Shown: in pieces, positions 56,307-64,000 of the stretch
Layout: each line of letters begins with the position of its first letter
Position numbering within the stretch: the first letter of the stretch is position 1
Origin: Streptomyces bicolor
Lineage (GTDB): Bacteria; Actinomycetota; Actinomycetes; Streptomycetales; Streptomycetaceae
Assembly: GCF_000719285.1 (NCBI RefSeq)
Contig: NZ_JOFS01000001.1
Coordinates: 1 to 64,000 of the forward strand
Length of the DNA: 64,000 nt
Direction of reading: 5' to 3'
Notes under the pieces: model-generated
What the model was told of the DNA's origin: nothing
The model's database searches: none
Seen by the model: the letters and a program-made list of their open reading frames with translations, nothing else
Translations under genes and position numbers: made by a program

Positions 56307-57326
56307 TCAGGTCGTGCTCGCGGTACGGCGCTGGACCAGCACGGCGGCGACGATGATCGCGCCCTTGGCGATCTGCTGGACGTCGCTCTGCAGGTTGTTC
56401 AGGGCGAAGATGTTGGTGATCGTGGTGAAGATCAGGACACCGAGCACGGAGCCGACGATGGTGCCGCGGCCCCCGCTGAGCAGTGTGCCGCCGATGATCG
56501 CGGCGGCGATGGCGTCGAGTTCGTAGAGGTTGCCGTTGGTGTTCTGACCGGAGCCGGACAGGACGATCAGCAGGAACGCGGCGATGCCGCAGCACAGCCC
56601 GGACAGCAGGTAGAGGTAGAGCCGCTGGCGGCGGACGTCGATGCCGGCGAGCCGGGCCGCCTCCGCGTTGCCGCCGACGGCGACCGTGCGCCGCCCGAAG
56701 GTGGTGCGGTTCAGGATCAGCCAGCCGATGATCGTCACGACCGCGAACACCATGACCAGCGGCGGGATGCCGAGTACGTACGCGTCGCGCTCGCCGAGGT
56801 CCAGCACCGAGGGAATGGTGACGATCTGCGTCTTGCCGTCGGTGATCTGCAAGGCCAGGCCGCGCGCGGAGGCCAGCATGGCGAGCGTGGCGATGAACGG
56901 GACCATCGCGCCGTAGGCGATCAGCACTCCGTTGACCAGGCCGCATCCCACGCCGACGATCACCGCCGTGAAGAGGATGCCGCCGAAGCCGTACTCCTGG
57001 GTGGCCACCGTCGTCGCCCACACCGAGGCGAGCGCGACGATCGCGCCGACGGACAGGTCGATGCCGCCGGAGATGATGACGAAGGTCATGCCGACGGTGA
57101 CGACGCCGATCACGGAGGCCTGGGTGAGGACGAGTTGGAGGTTGCGGCTGTCCAGGAACTGGTCCGGCTTGGTGATGCCGCCGATGAGGATGAGCGCGGC
57201 GAGGACGCCGAGAAGGGAGAGGGTGCGCACGTCGGCGCGGGCCATGAGGCCGCGCCAGGCGGGCGGTGCGCCGGCCGAGGGCACCTTGCCGGTGCTGTCC
57301 CGAGGCGGGGAGGCGTGCTGCGTCAT
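56307..57326 (-). CDS. Sugar ABC transporter permease (RbsC-like)
   Basis: 339 residues with 8-10 hydrophobic helices (BPD_transp_2 family). The motif SGGIDLSVGAIVALASVWATTVA and GLVNGVLIAYGAMVPFIATLAML are diagnostic, and GRRTVAVGGNAEAARLAGIDV is the conserved cytoplasmic loop. The ATG at 57326 overlaps the ATPase stop by 4 bp. It forms a complete importer with the flanking genes. Confidence 0.9.
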   Translation of the reverse strand: MTQHASPPRDSTGKVPSAGAPPAWRGLMARADVRTLSLLGVLAALILIGGITKPDQFLDSRNLQLVLTQASVIGVVTVGMTFVIISGGIDLSVGAIVALASVWATTVATQEYGFGGILFTAVIVGVGCGLVNGVLIAYGAMVPFIATLAMLASARGLALQITDGKTQIVTIPSVLDLGERDAYVLGIPPLVMVFAVVTIIGWLILNRTTFGRRTVAVGGNAEAARLAGIDVRRQRLYLYLLSGLCCGIAAFLLIVLSGSGQNTNGNLYELDAIAAAIIGGTLLSGGRGTIVGSVLGVLIFTTITNIFALNNLQSDVQQIAKGAIIVAAVLVQRRTASTT

Positions 57327-58843
57327 GACGCCGGGCTTCCTTCCATGACGAGGTCGAGTACGCGGTGTTCGTCGAGTTCACGCGCGGGTGCGGTGTGGAC
57401 GACGCGGCCTTCGCGCAGGACCAGCACGCGGTCGGCGAGGCCGAGGACTTCGGGCACTTCGCTGGAGACGAGCAGCACGGCGAGGCCTTCGTCGGCCAGT
57501 CGCCGTACGACCGCGTACAGTTCGGCGCGGGCGCCGACGTCGACGCCGCGGGTGGGTTCGTCGAGCAGCAGGACGCGGCAGCCGCGCAGCAGCCAGCGGG
57601 CCAGGACGGCCTTCTGCTGGTTGCCGCCGGACAGGGTGCGCACCGGCACGGACGGGTTGTCGGGCCGTAGCGACAGCTCACGCGTCGCGGCCCGCGCGGC
57701 CCGCAGTTCGGCGGCACGGTCGATCCAGCCGCCGCGCGAGAAGCGGGACATGGACGACACCGACACATTGCGGGTGACGGACTCCAGCATCAGCAGGGCC
57801 TGCGCCTTGCGTTCCTCGGGTGCGAGTCCGAGGCCGGCGCGGACGGCGGCGCGGACGCTGCCGGGTTTCAACGGTCGTCCGTCGACCAACACCTGACCGG
57901 ATGTCGGCTTCCGCGCCCCGTATACGGTCTCCAGGATCTCCGACCGCCCCGAGCCCACCAGCCCGGCGAGCCCGACGATCTCCCCGGGCCGCACGCTCAG
58001 GTCGAGAGGCTCGAACTCACCCTCCCGGGCGAGCCCCCGCACCTCCAGCAGCGGCTGCCCGGCCGTCGCGTCCTTCGCAGGCCGCTCGGGGAAGACGTAC
58101 TCGACGTTGCGTCCCGTCATCATCGCCACGACCTCGCGCGTCGGCGTCGTCTTCGCCGGAAGCCCGCCCGCCACGGCCCGCCCGTCCTTCAGCACGGTCA
58201 CCCGGTCGCCGATGCGGCGGATCTCCTCCAGCCGGTGCGAGATGTAGACGACGGCGACGCCGGCGGCGGTGAGATCACCGACGATGCGGAAGAGGTTGTC
58301 GACCTCGTCCGGGTCGAGGGCGGCGGACGGCTCGTCCATCACGATCAGCCGTACGTCGTGGGAGAGCGCCCGCGCCATGGACACGATCTGCTGCTGTGCC
58401 GCCGACAACTCCCCGACCAGACGCGCCGGGTCGATCTCGGGATGCCCGAGTCGCTTGAGGAGCAGGCCTGTTGACGCCCGAGCAGCCTTTCCGCGTATGA
58501 CGAAACCGGCGGCCGTGGGTTCATGGCCGAGGTGGACGTTCTCGGCGACCGACAGGTGCTCGACGAGGTCGAGTTCCTGGTAGATGGTGGCGATGCCGAG
58601 GCGCATCGCGGCGATGGGCGAGCGGAGGGTGACCTCCCCGCCGCGCCAGTGGATGGTGCCGGTGTCGGGCTGGTGGGCGCCGGCCAGGACCTTGATGAGG
58701 GTGGACTTGCCGGCGCCGTTCTGGCCGAGCAGGCAGTGCACTTCACCGGCCTGGACGTCGAGGTCGACGCCGTCGAGGGCGCGGACTCCGGGGAACGACT
58801 TGGTGATGCCGGTCATGCTGAGCAGCGGTGGTTCTGGTGCCAT
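57323..58843 (-). CDS. Sugar ABC transporter ATP-binding protein (RbsA-like, two domains)
   Basis: 506 residues with two tandem ABC domains. The first has Walker A GQNGAGKST (40-48), signature LSAAQQQIVSMARAL and Walker B LIVMDEPSAAL. The second has a degenerate P-loop GLVGSGRSEIL but an intact LSGGNQQKAVLARWL signature and LLLDEPTRGVDVG, as usual in RbsA/XylG/MglA. First gene of the importer operon, 115 bp after the ROK regulator gene. Confidence 0.92.
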   Translation of the reverse strand: MAPEPPLLSMTGITKSFPGVRALDGVDLDVQAGEVHCLLGQNGAGKSTLIKVLAGAHQPDTGTIHWRGGEVTLRSPIAAMRLGIATIYQELDLVEHLSVAENVHLGHEPTAAGFVIRGKAARASTGLLLKRLGHPEIDPARLVGELSAAQQQIVSMARALSHDVRLIVMDEPSAALDPDEVDNLFRIVGDLTAAGVAVVYISHRLEEIRRIGDRVTVLKDGRAVAGGLPAKTTPTREVVAMMTGRNVEYVFPERPAKDATAGQPLLEVRGLAREGEFEPLDLSVRPGEIVGLAGLVGSGRSEILETVYGARKPTSGQVLVDGRPLKPGSVRAAVRAGLGLAPEERKAQALLMLESVTRNVSVSSMSRFSRGGWIDRAAELRAARAATRELSLRPDNPSVPVRTLSGGNQQKAVLARWLLRGCRVLLLDEPTRGVDVGARAELYAVVRRLADEGLAVLLVSSEVPEVLGLADRVLVLREGRVVHTAPARELDEHRVLDLVMEGSPAS

Positions 58844-58958
58844 GAGGTCCCCTTGGCGGGCGTGCGGGCCGGTTTCAGGGCAGGGCGGAGCGAAGCACGG
58901 TACTGCGCGAGGCGGAGCAGGGGGTGAGCCGGTGGAACCGTGTGGAACGGGTAGTGGC

Positions 58959-60149
58959 TTACGCGGGTGAGAACACGTGGTCGCTGATGAGCCGGGCCGC
59001 GCCGATGACTCCGGCGGTGGGGCCCAACTCCCCCAGGACGATGGGCAGGTTGCCGGTCGCGAGGGGCAGCGACTGGCGGTAGACCTGGGTACGGATCGCG
59101 GCGAGCAGGTTGTGGCCGAGGCCGGTCACCCCGCCGCCGATCACCACCAGGCCGGGGTTGAAGAAGCTGACGAGGCCTGCGATGACCTGGCCGACGCGGT
59201 TGCCGCCCTCGCGGATCAGGTCGAGCGCGGTGGCGTCGCCGGCGGCGGCCGCGGCGGCGACGTCGACGGCGGTCAGGGTGCCGTTCGCCGCCAGCCGGGA
59301 GGCGAGTTCCTCCGAGAGCCCCTGCTGGGCGGCCTCCACCGCGTCCCGGGCGAGGGCCGCCCCGCTGAAGTGGGCTTCCAGACAGCCCCGGTTGCCGCAG
59401 GCGCACGGACGTCCGTCGGGTACGGCCTGGATGTGCCCGATGTCGCCCGCGCTGCCCGTGACACCGCGGTGGACGTCACCGCCCGCGACGATGCCGCAGC
59501 CGATGCCGGTGCCGATCTTGACGCAGAGGAAGTCGCCCACGGAGCGTGCGACGCCCGCGTGCTGCTCCCCCATCGCCATGAGGTTCACGTCGTTGTCGAC
59601 CATGACCGGGCAGCCGAGTTCCTGGCTGAGCGCCTCCCGCACGGGGAAGCCGTCCCAGCCCGGCATGATCGGCGGCGCCACCGGGACACCTTCGGGGAAG
59701 CGGACCGGTCCGGGGACACCGATGCCGGCGCCGTCGAACCCTTCCGCGAGCCCCGAGGCCCTCAACTTCGCGGCCATGGACAGGACTCGCTCGAAGACCG
59801 CAACCGGGCCCTCGCGCACGTCCATGGGCTGGTTGAGGTGGCCGAGGATCTCCAGTTCGGCGTTGGTGACGGCGACGTCGACCGAGGTCGCGCCGATGTC
59901 GACGCCGAGGAAACGCAGCCCCGGGTTGAGCCGGATGTTGTGGGAACGGCGGCCACCGCGCGAGGCGGCGAGTCCGTCGGCCACGACCAGACCGGTCTCC
60001 AGCAGGCGGTCCACCTCCACGGCCAGCTTGGACCGCGAGAGGTCGATCTGATCACCCAGCTGGGCCCGGGAGTTGGGCCCCCCGTCGCGCAACAGCCTGA
60101 GCAGCTTGGCCTGATGGGCGTTCGCGGGTCGAGCCGTCATACGTCTCAC
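58959..60149 (-). CDS. ROK-family transcriptional repressor
   Basis: 396 residues. N-terminal winged helix (ANAHQAKLLRLLRDGGPNSRAQLGDQIDLSRSKLAVEVDRLLETG) is followed by the ROK sugar-kinase-like domain: LGVDIGATSVDVAV, PIMPGWDGFPVREALS, VDNDVNLMAMGE and the zinc motif CACGNRGCLEAHFSG. The GTG at 60149 is chosen as GGGAGGGG lies just upstream; ATG 60140 is three codons later. Probably represses the downstream ABC operon and itself until the transported sugar binds. A near-perfect inverted repeat in its promoter is the likely operator. Confidence 0.9.
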   Translation of the reverse strand: MRRMTARPANAHQAKLLRLLRDGGPNSRAQLGDQIDLSRSKLAVEVDRLLETGLVVADGLAASRGGRRSHNIRLNPGLRFLGVDIGATSVDVAVTNAELEILGHLNQPMDVREGPVAVFERVLSMAAKLRASGLAEGFDGAGIGVPGPVRFPEGVPVAPPIMPGWDGFPVREALSQELGCPVMVDNDVNLMAMGEQHAGVARSVGDFLCVKIGTGIGCGIVAGGDVHRGVTGSAGDIGHIQAVPDGRPCACGNRGCLEAHFSGAALARDAVEAAQQGLSEELASRLAANGTLTAVDVAAAAAAGDATALDLIREGGNRVGQVIAGLVSFFNPGLVVIGGGVTGLGHNLLAAIRTQVYRQSLPLATGNLPIVLGELGPTAGVIGAARLISDHVFSPA

Positions 60150-60240
60150 GAGCCCCTCCCCGCCTCGATCGGCCTGTGCGCGCCGGGTTTCGGCCACTTC
60201 CGTGGCCTGCTTTCGAGGGGAACGTAGCAGTGGTTGCCGG

Positions 60241-60286
60241 GAGTGGGAAGAAGTTGCGCATAGATTGCCGTCAACTTTCTCCACTC
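60241..60286. promoter_or_regulatory. Long inverted repeat, probable ROK operator
   Basis: The left arm GAGTGGGAAGAAGTTG (60241-60256) and right arm CAACTTTCTCCACTC (60272-60286) are inverted copies apart from a one-base insertion and a substitution, separated by 15 bp. The core AAGTTG...CAACTT is AT-rich. It lies 92 bp upstream of the ROK gene start and also upstream of the divergent NmrA-like gene. Confidence 0.75.
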
Positions 60287-60422
60287 ACAGGACAAAGCCG
60301 CGCGGTGCTCCCGCCTCCTCGCGCCGACCCCCGTGCGGTGCCCTGGCGTCATCGGTCCCGGCCCCGCAGGATGGGCACGACGCCGGGCCTGCCGGGGCCC
60401 GCAACGGGGAGAGGGGGAACGG

Positions 60423-61253
60423 ATGTTCCTGGTGACGGGTGCCACGGGGAATGTGGGGGCCGAGCTGGTGCGGGCTCTGGCGGAGGCGGGGCAGCCCACG
60501 CTGGCGATGAGCCGCTCCGGCCGGACGGACGGGCTGCCGCCGGAGGTGACGGCCGTCGCGGGCGACCTGAACCGGCCCGAGACGGTGCGGGAGGCGCTCG
60601 ACGGCGTACGGGCCATGTTCCTCATGCCCGGTTACGGCGGCCAGCGGCAGATCCTGGCGGACGCGCGCAGGGCCGGAGTCGAGCGGGTCGTGATGCTGTC
60701 CGGGAAGTCGGCCGGGACCGGCGACACGGGCAACGCGGTCGCCGGTTACCTGATCGACGCCGAGACCGCCGTACGCGAGTCGGGCCTGCCGTGGACCTTC
60801 CTGCGTCCGACGAGCTTCATGTCCAACGCGCTGCAACTGGCGGACCAGATCCGCAAGGGCGACGCGGTGCGAGTACCGTTCCCGGACGTCCGCACGGCGG
60901 ACATCGACCCGTACGACATCGCGCGGGCCGCCCTACGCGCCCTGCTGTCGGACGATTACACAGGCCAGGCTCTCGAACTGACCGGGCCCGAGGCGCTGTT
61001 GCCGGCCGACCGAGTCCGCGTGCTCGGCGAGGTGCTGGGCCGGGACCTGCGCGCAGTGGGGCTCGCCAACGAGGAAGCGCGCGCCGAGCTGGAGGCCCGC
61101 ATGCCGAAGCCGTACGTCGACGCCTTCTTCGCCTTCTTCGTCGACGGCACGCTGGACGAGTCGGTGGTCCTGCCCACGGTGCGTGAGGTCACGGGCCGGG
61201 AGCCTCGGACGTTCGAGCAGTGGGCACGGAGGCATGCGGACGCGTTCCAGTGA
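60423..61253 (+). CDS. NmrA-like NAD(P)-binding protein
   Basis: 276 residues of the atypical SDR class. Nucleotide-binding motif VTGATGNVGAELV begins at residue 4; LPWTFLRPTSFMSN is characteristic of the NmrA/quinone-reductase-2-like group. The Tyr-Lys pair of classical SDRs is missing, as usual in this class. ATG at 60423 with GGGAGAGGGGGA upstream. It is divergent from the ROK gene and convergent to the GntR gene. It may be a redox sensor or a minor oxidoreductase. Confidence 0.87.
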   Translation: MFLVTGATGNVGAELVRALAEAGQPTLAMSRSGRTDGLPPEVTAVAGDLNRPETVREALDGVRAMFLMPGYGGQRQILADARRAGVERVVMLSGKSAGTGDTGNAVAGYLIDAETAVRESGLPWTFLRPTSFMSNALQLADQIRKGDAVRVPFPDVRTADIDPYDIARAALRALLSDDYTGQALELTGPEALLPADRVRVLGEVLGRDLRAVGLANEEARAELEARMPKPYVDAFFAFFVDGTLDESVVLPTVREVTGREPRTFEQWARRHADAFQ

Positions 61254-61335
61254 CGGCCGTGAGGCCACGACCTGGTGCCGTTCCTCGCAGCCGGCCTGAT
61301 CCGCCGGACAGGCCCTGGCCCCCTGGCCTTGGGCG

Positions 61336-62010
61336 TCACTTCCCCCGGGCGTGGTACGACCGCCGCGTGTGCTCCGTGTGTTCCCGCATCAGCTCCGTGG
61401 CGCGCTGTTCGTCCCGGTCGGTGATCGCGGCGATCATGCCCCGGTGCTCGATCCAGGACTGCTGCCCGCGCTGGCGCGCGACCGGCGTGTAGTACCAGCG
61501 GACACGCCGGTCGACCTGGGCCGCCAGCTCGGCGAGAACCGCGTTTCCCGCGAGTTCCATGATCTTCGCGTGGAAGCGGGCGTTGAGGGCGACGGCCGCG
61601 TCCACGTCGTCGGCGGCGACGGCCTTCTCGCCCTGTGCGCACAGTTGTTCCAGGGCCTTGATGCCGGCGCTGTCGGCGTGGGCCGCTGCGAGCCGGGCGG
61701 CCTCGGCCTCCAGAAGGGTGCGGACGGTGAGGAGCTGGTCGGCCTCCTCCTCCGTCGGCTCGTGCACGAACGCGCCCTGCGCGGGCCGCAGATCGACCCA
61801 GCCCTCGGTGTTCAGGCGTTGCAGCGCCTCGCGCACCGGCTGCCGTGACACGCCGAGGTGGCCCGCCAGTTCGCTCTCGACCAGGTGCTGGCCGGGCTGG
61901 AGGGCGCGGGTGGTGATGAGTTCGAGCAGCGCCTCGTAGACGCGGTCGCGCAGCGGTCCGGGCCGTTCGAGCTTGGGCACCGCACCCTGCGGCAGTCCTG
62001 TCGACAACAT
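61336..62010 (-). CDS. GntR-family regulator, FCD subfamily
   Basis: 224 residues. The winged helix is LRDRVYEALLELITTRALQPGQHLVESELAGHLGVSRQPVREALQRLNTEGWV, followed by an FCD ligand domain with RTLLEAEAARLAA, ALNARFHAKIMELAGN and EHRGMIAAITDRD, whose Asp/His residues bind a metal. ATG at 62010 with AGGAGGGG upstream. FCD regulators respond to small organic acids, fitting the nearby oxalate/formate-type transporter, but no target is proven. Confidence 0.9.
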   Translation of the reverse strand: MLSTGLPQGAVPKLERPGPLRDRVYEALLELITTRALQPGQHLVESELAGHLGVSRQPVREALQRLNTEGWVDLRPAQGAFVHEPTEEEADQLLTVRTLLEAEAARLAAAHADSAGIKALEQLCAQGEKAVAADDVDAAVALNARFHAKIMELAGNAVLAELAAQVDRRVRWYYTPVARQRGQQSWIEHRGMIAAITDRDEQRATELMREHTEHTRRSYHARGK

Positions 62011-62081
62011 CGGTCCCCTCCTGGGCGAACACCGGGCGACTGCGTCCCGTAGCCGGCCGTCACGGAAAGCCAGTATCAATT

Positions 62082-62102
62082 GTCTTTCGTCTACAGTCTA
62101 CG
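62082..62102. promoter_or_regulatory. Three 7-bp tandem repeats upstream of the GntR gene
   Basis: GTCTTTC-GTCTACA-GTCTACG forms three consecutive heptads with consensus GTCTACN, 72 bp upstream of the GntR start in an AT-richer patch (adjacent TATCAATTG). It may be the GntR autoregulatory site or a promoter element. Confidence 0.35.
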
Positions 62103-62182
62103 GCGCACAAAGGCCAGGGGACCGGGGAGTTGGCCACGTCACACCGAGGCGTCGAGCCACGGAACACAGGCGCCGGGGACCG

Positions 62183-63121
62183 TCAGGGGCAGCGGACGAC
62201 CTGCCCGGCGTACGACAGGTTCCCGCCGAAACCGAACAGCAGCACCGGGTCGCCGCCGGAGATCCTGCCCTGCTCCACGAGCTTGGAGAACGCCAGCGGA
62301 ATGCTCGCCGCCGACGTGTTCCCGGACTCGGCTACATCGCGCGCGACCACGGCGTTGACCGCGCCGAGCTTCTCGGCGAGAGGCTCGATGATGCGCAGGT
62401 TGGCCTGGTGCAGCACGACCCCGGCCAGGTCCTCGGGCGCGAGGCCCGCCCGCTCGCAGGCCCTGCGGGCGATGGCCGGCAACTGCGTCGTCGCCCAGCG
62501 GTAGACGCTCTGCCCCTCCTGCGCGAACCGCGCGGGCTGCCCCTCGATGCGCACCGCGTGCCCCATCTCGGGCACCGAACCCCACAGCACCGGCCCGACA
62601 CCGGCCTCCTCGGACGCCTCCACGACGGCCGCGCCTGCCCCGTCACCGACCAGCACACAGGTCGTGCGGTCACCCCAGTCGGTCACGTCGGACATCTTGT
62701 CGGCGCCGATCACCAGCGCCCGGGCCGCGGCGCCCGCGCGCACGGCGTGGTCGGCGGTGGCGAGGGCGTGGGTGAAGCCCGCGCAGACGACGTTGAGGTC
62801 CATCGCGGCGGGCGAGGGGATACCGAGGCGGGCCGCGACGCGGGCGGCCATGTTCGGGGAACGGTCGATGGCGGTGGAGGTGGCGACGAGCACCAGGTCG
62901 ACGTCGCCGGGGGCGAGACCGGCCGCCGCGAGCGCCTTGGCGGCGGCGTGGGCGGCCAGTTCGTCGACGGGCTCGTCGGGGCCGGCGATGTGACGCGTGC
63001 GGATGCCCACCCGGCTCCTGATCCACTCGTCACTGGTGTCGACCATGCCCGCCAGGTCCTCGTTGGTGAGCACCTTGGCGGGCTGATAGTGGCCGACTGC
63101 GGCGATGCGCGAGCCGTTCAT
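62183..63121 (-). CDS. Beta-ketoacyl-ACP synthase III (FabH-like)
   Basis: 312 residues with the triad Cys113 (NVVCAGFTHA), His in VLHQANLRI and Asn in AESGNTSAAS. N-terminal SRIAAVGHYQPAKVLTNEDLA and VDTSDEWIRSRVGI are FabH hallmarks. ATG at 63121 with GAGGGG upstream. It stands alone, not in a fab operon or with an ACP gene, so it may be an alternative primer-forming enzyme or a secondary-metabolism relic. The start Met 13 codons upstream at 63160 is less well supported. Confidence 0.9.
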   Translation of the reverse strand: MNGSRIAAVGHYQPAKVLTNEDLAGMVDTSDEWIRSRVGIRTRHIAGPDEPVDELAAHAAAKALAAAGLAPGDVDLVLVATSTAIDRSPNMAARVAARLGIPSPAAMDLNVVCAGFTHALATADHAVRAGAAARALVIGADKMSDVTDWGDRTTCVLVGDGAGAAVVEASEEAGVGPVLWGSVPEMGHAVRIEGQPARFAQEGQSVYRWATTQLPAIARRACERAGLAPEDLAGVVLHQANLRIIEPLAEKLGAVNAVVARDVAESGNTSAASIPLAFSKLVEQGRISGGDPVLLFGFGGNLSYAGQVVRCP

Positions 63122-63270
63122 CGTTGGTGATCCCCTCGAACCTCGGGTAACGGGATTCACCAGTCTGATCAGTGACTCACCGGTACGACGGCACGTGATG
63201 CCACAGGAATCGGGCGCCCGTATTGTCGGCTTCCCTCAGACCGTCGGACGCCCGAACAACTCCCGAACAC

Positions 63271-63405
63271 CTAGCCGGTGAACAGCTGCGTCGCCTTTTG
63301 TACGAGTTCGTAGACCCCGTACGCGAGCGGCACCCCCACCCACACCCAGGCGAAGGCGATCAGCCCTCGCCGGTCGGGCGGACCGCTACTGCTGTCGCTG
63401 GACAT
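63271..63405 (-). CDS. MFS transporter small subunit (44 residues)
   Basis: A 44-residue single-helix protein beginning MSSDSSSGPPDRRGLIAFAW and then VWVGVPLAYGVYELVQKATQLFTG. It belongs to the small family encoded after OFA-type MFS genes. The ATG at 63405 has AAGGAGG upstream and overlaps the transporter gene's 3' end by 20 bp, so it is translated with it. It probably sits beside the transporter in the membrane. It is too short to be called by many gene finders. Confidence 0.85.
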   Translation of the reverse strand: MSSDSSSGPPDRRGLIAFAWVWVGVPLAYGVYELVQKATQLFTG

Positions 63406-64000
63406 CGGCGACCTCCTTCTCCTTCTGCTCGTTCGACGCCGGGGCGGGAACGTGATGGCGGGGGTCGACGGGCCGGACGAGTTCGTTGGCGACGAAGCCG
63501 ACGGCGAGCAGCCCGATCATGATGAACATGGACAGGGTGTACAGGGACGAGCCGTCCTTGCCCGCCTCCTCCTGCCGGTCGGCGATCCAGTTCACGATCA
63601 GCGGCCCGAGGACACCGGCCGTGGACCAGGCGGTGAGCAGGCGACCGTGGATGGCGCCCACCTGGTAGGTGCCGAAGAGGTCCTTCAGATAGGCGGGGAT
63701 GGTCGCGAAACCGCCGCCGTAGAAGGACAGGATCACCAGCGCGCACAGGATGAACAGCGGCTTCGAGGAGTCGCCGGCCAGTGCGATCAGGCCGTACATC
63801 AGCGCGCCCACGCCCAGGTAGACGCGGTAGATGTTCTTCCGCCCGATCAGGTCGGAGGTCGACGACCAGCCGATGCGGCCCGCCATGTTGGCGGCGGAGA
63901 GCAGGGCGACGAAGCCCGCGGCGGCCGACACCGACACGGGGGTGGAGGTGTTCGCGAAGAAGTCCGTGATCATCGGCGCGGCCTTCTCCAGGATGCCGAT
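63386..64000 (-). CDS. OFA-family MFS transporter (3' part, runs off the window)
   Basis: About 204 C-terminal residues are visible; the 5' end is beyond 64000. Helices 7-12 of an oxalate/formate-type MFS protein are present: FVALLSAANMAGRIGWSSTSDLIGRKNIY includes motif A, and ILSFYGGGFATIPAYLKDLFGTYQVGAIHGR is typical of OFA. The C-terminus ends in a charged tail (SNEQKEKEVADVQRQQ). It overlaps the small-subunit gene. With the full-length OFA gene at 39236 this makes two in the window. Confidence 0.9.
   Translation of the reverse strand: MGILEKAAPMITDFFANTSTPVSVSAAAGFVALLSAANMAGRIGWSSTSDLIGRKNIYRVYLGVGALMYGLIALAGDSSKPLFILCALVILSFYGGGFATIPAYLKDLFGTYQVGAIHGRLLTAWSTAGVLGPLIVNWIADRQEEAGKDGSSLYTLSMFIMIGLLAVGFVANELVRPVDPRHHVPAPASNEQKEKEVADVQRQQ

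Overview
The window is chromosomal DNA from a Streptomyces or a close relative. It is very GC-rich, third codon positions are almost always G or C, GTG and TTG starts are common, and many genes are joined by 4-bp ATGA/GTGA overlaps. Several proteins belong to streptomycete families (SCO5389 family, Ebo proteins, an OFA transporter with its small subunit). There are no phage genes, intact insertion sequences, CRISPR arrays or rRNA operons. One tRNA gene, tRNA-Leu(GAG), lies at 29.83-29.91 kb.

0-7.9 kb: a gene broken by two tandem duplications, an NB-ARC/TPR-like protein with a degenerate P-loop, a divergent F420-type (PPOX) oxidoreductase and TetR pair sharing a two-palindrome operator, an MFS drug exporter coupled to the TetR gene, and a class-C beta-lactamase-like serine hydrolase. 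8.0-11.4 kb: a coupled operon of an FAD amine oxidase and two saccharopine-dehydrogenase-type enzymes, probably for lysine or pipecolate metabolism.

11.4-19.1 kb is the most intriguing region. It holds a GTP cyclohydrolase II paralogue with Met in place of the key Tyr, a creatininase-family amidohydrolase resembling archaeal FAPy deformylase, a PTPS/QueD homologue lacking canonical zinc and catalytic residues, a GT4 glycosyltransferase, a SAM methyltransferase, a YbhN-type flippase, a medium-chain dehydrogenase and a CDP-alcohol phosphatidyltransferase. Together they suggest a GTP-derived pyrimidine or pterin-like compound that is glycosylated, methylated and perhaps lipid-linked or exported.

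19.5-24.6 kb: a peptide/nickel-type ABC importer (lipoprotein and fused permease, no ATPase gene) with an MFS protein and an acetyltransferase, headed by a Nur-box-like site. 24.7-26.6 kb: a possible 21-codon ORF, a CooC/MinD-type ATPase, an SCO5389-family protein and a small hypothetical. 26.7-29.8 kb: a second EF-G-like GTPase, then a patch of decayed P450, SDR and WD40 fragments beside the tRNA.

30.1-40.6 kb: an oxalate/C2-acid locus. An aldehyde dehydrogenase and a sucCD paralogue lie on one side of a perfect 24-bp palindrome; on the other are a ThDP enzyme in the oxalyl-CoA decarboxylase position, formyl-CoA transferase (frc), an ADP-forming acyl-CoA synthetase and an OFA-family oxalate/formate antiporter.

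40.7-60.1 kb: almost entirely minus strand. It contains a Tat-exported TIM-barrel protein, an Ebo-type operon (nucleotide pyrophosphatase, EboE, EboB, EboA, TIM barrel, inositol-phosphate synthase) whose eboC slot holds only a short possible remnant, secreted sugar-oxidation proteins, a TIM-barrel isomerase, a Gfo/Idh oxidoreductase, a ribose-type ABC importer and a ROK regulator with a long inverted-repeat operator. 60.4-64 kb: an NmrA-like protein, a GntR/FCD regulator, a lone KAS III, and a second OFA transporter with its 44-residue small subunit, cut by the window edge.
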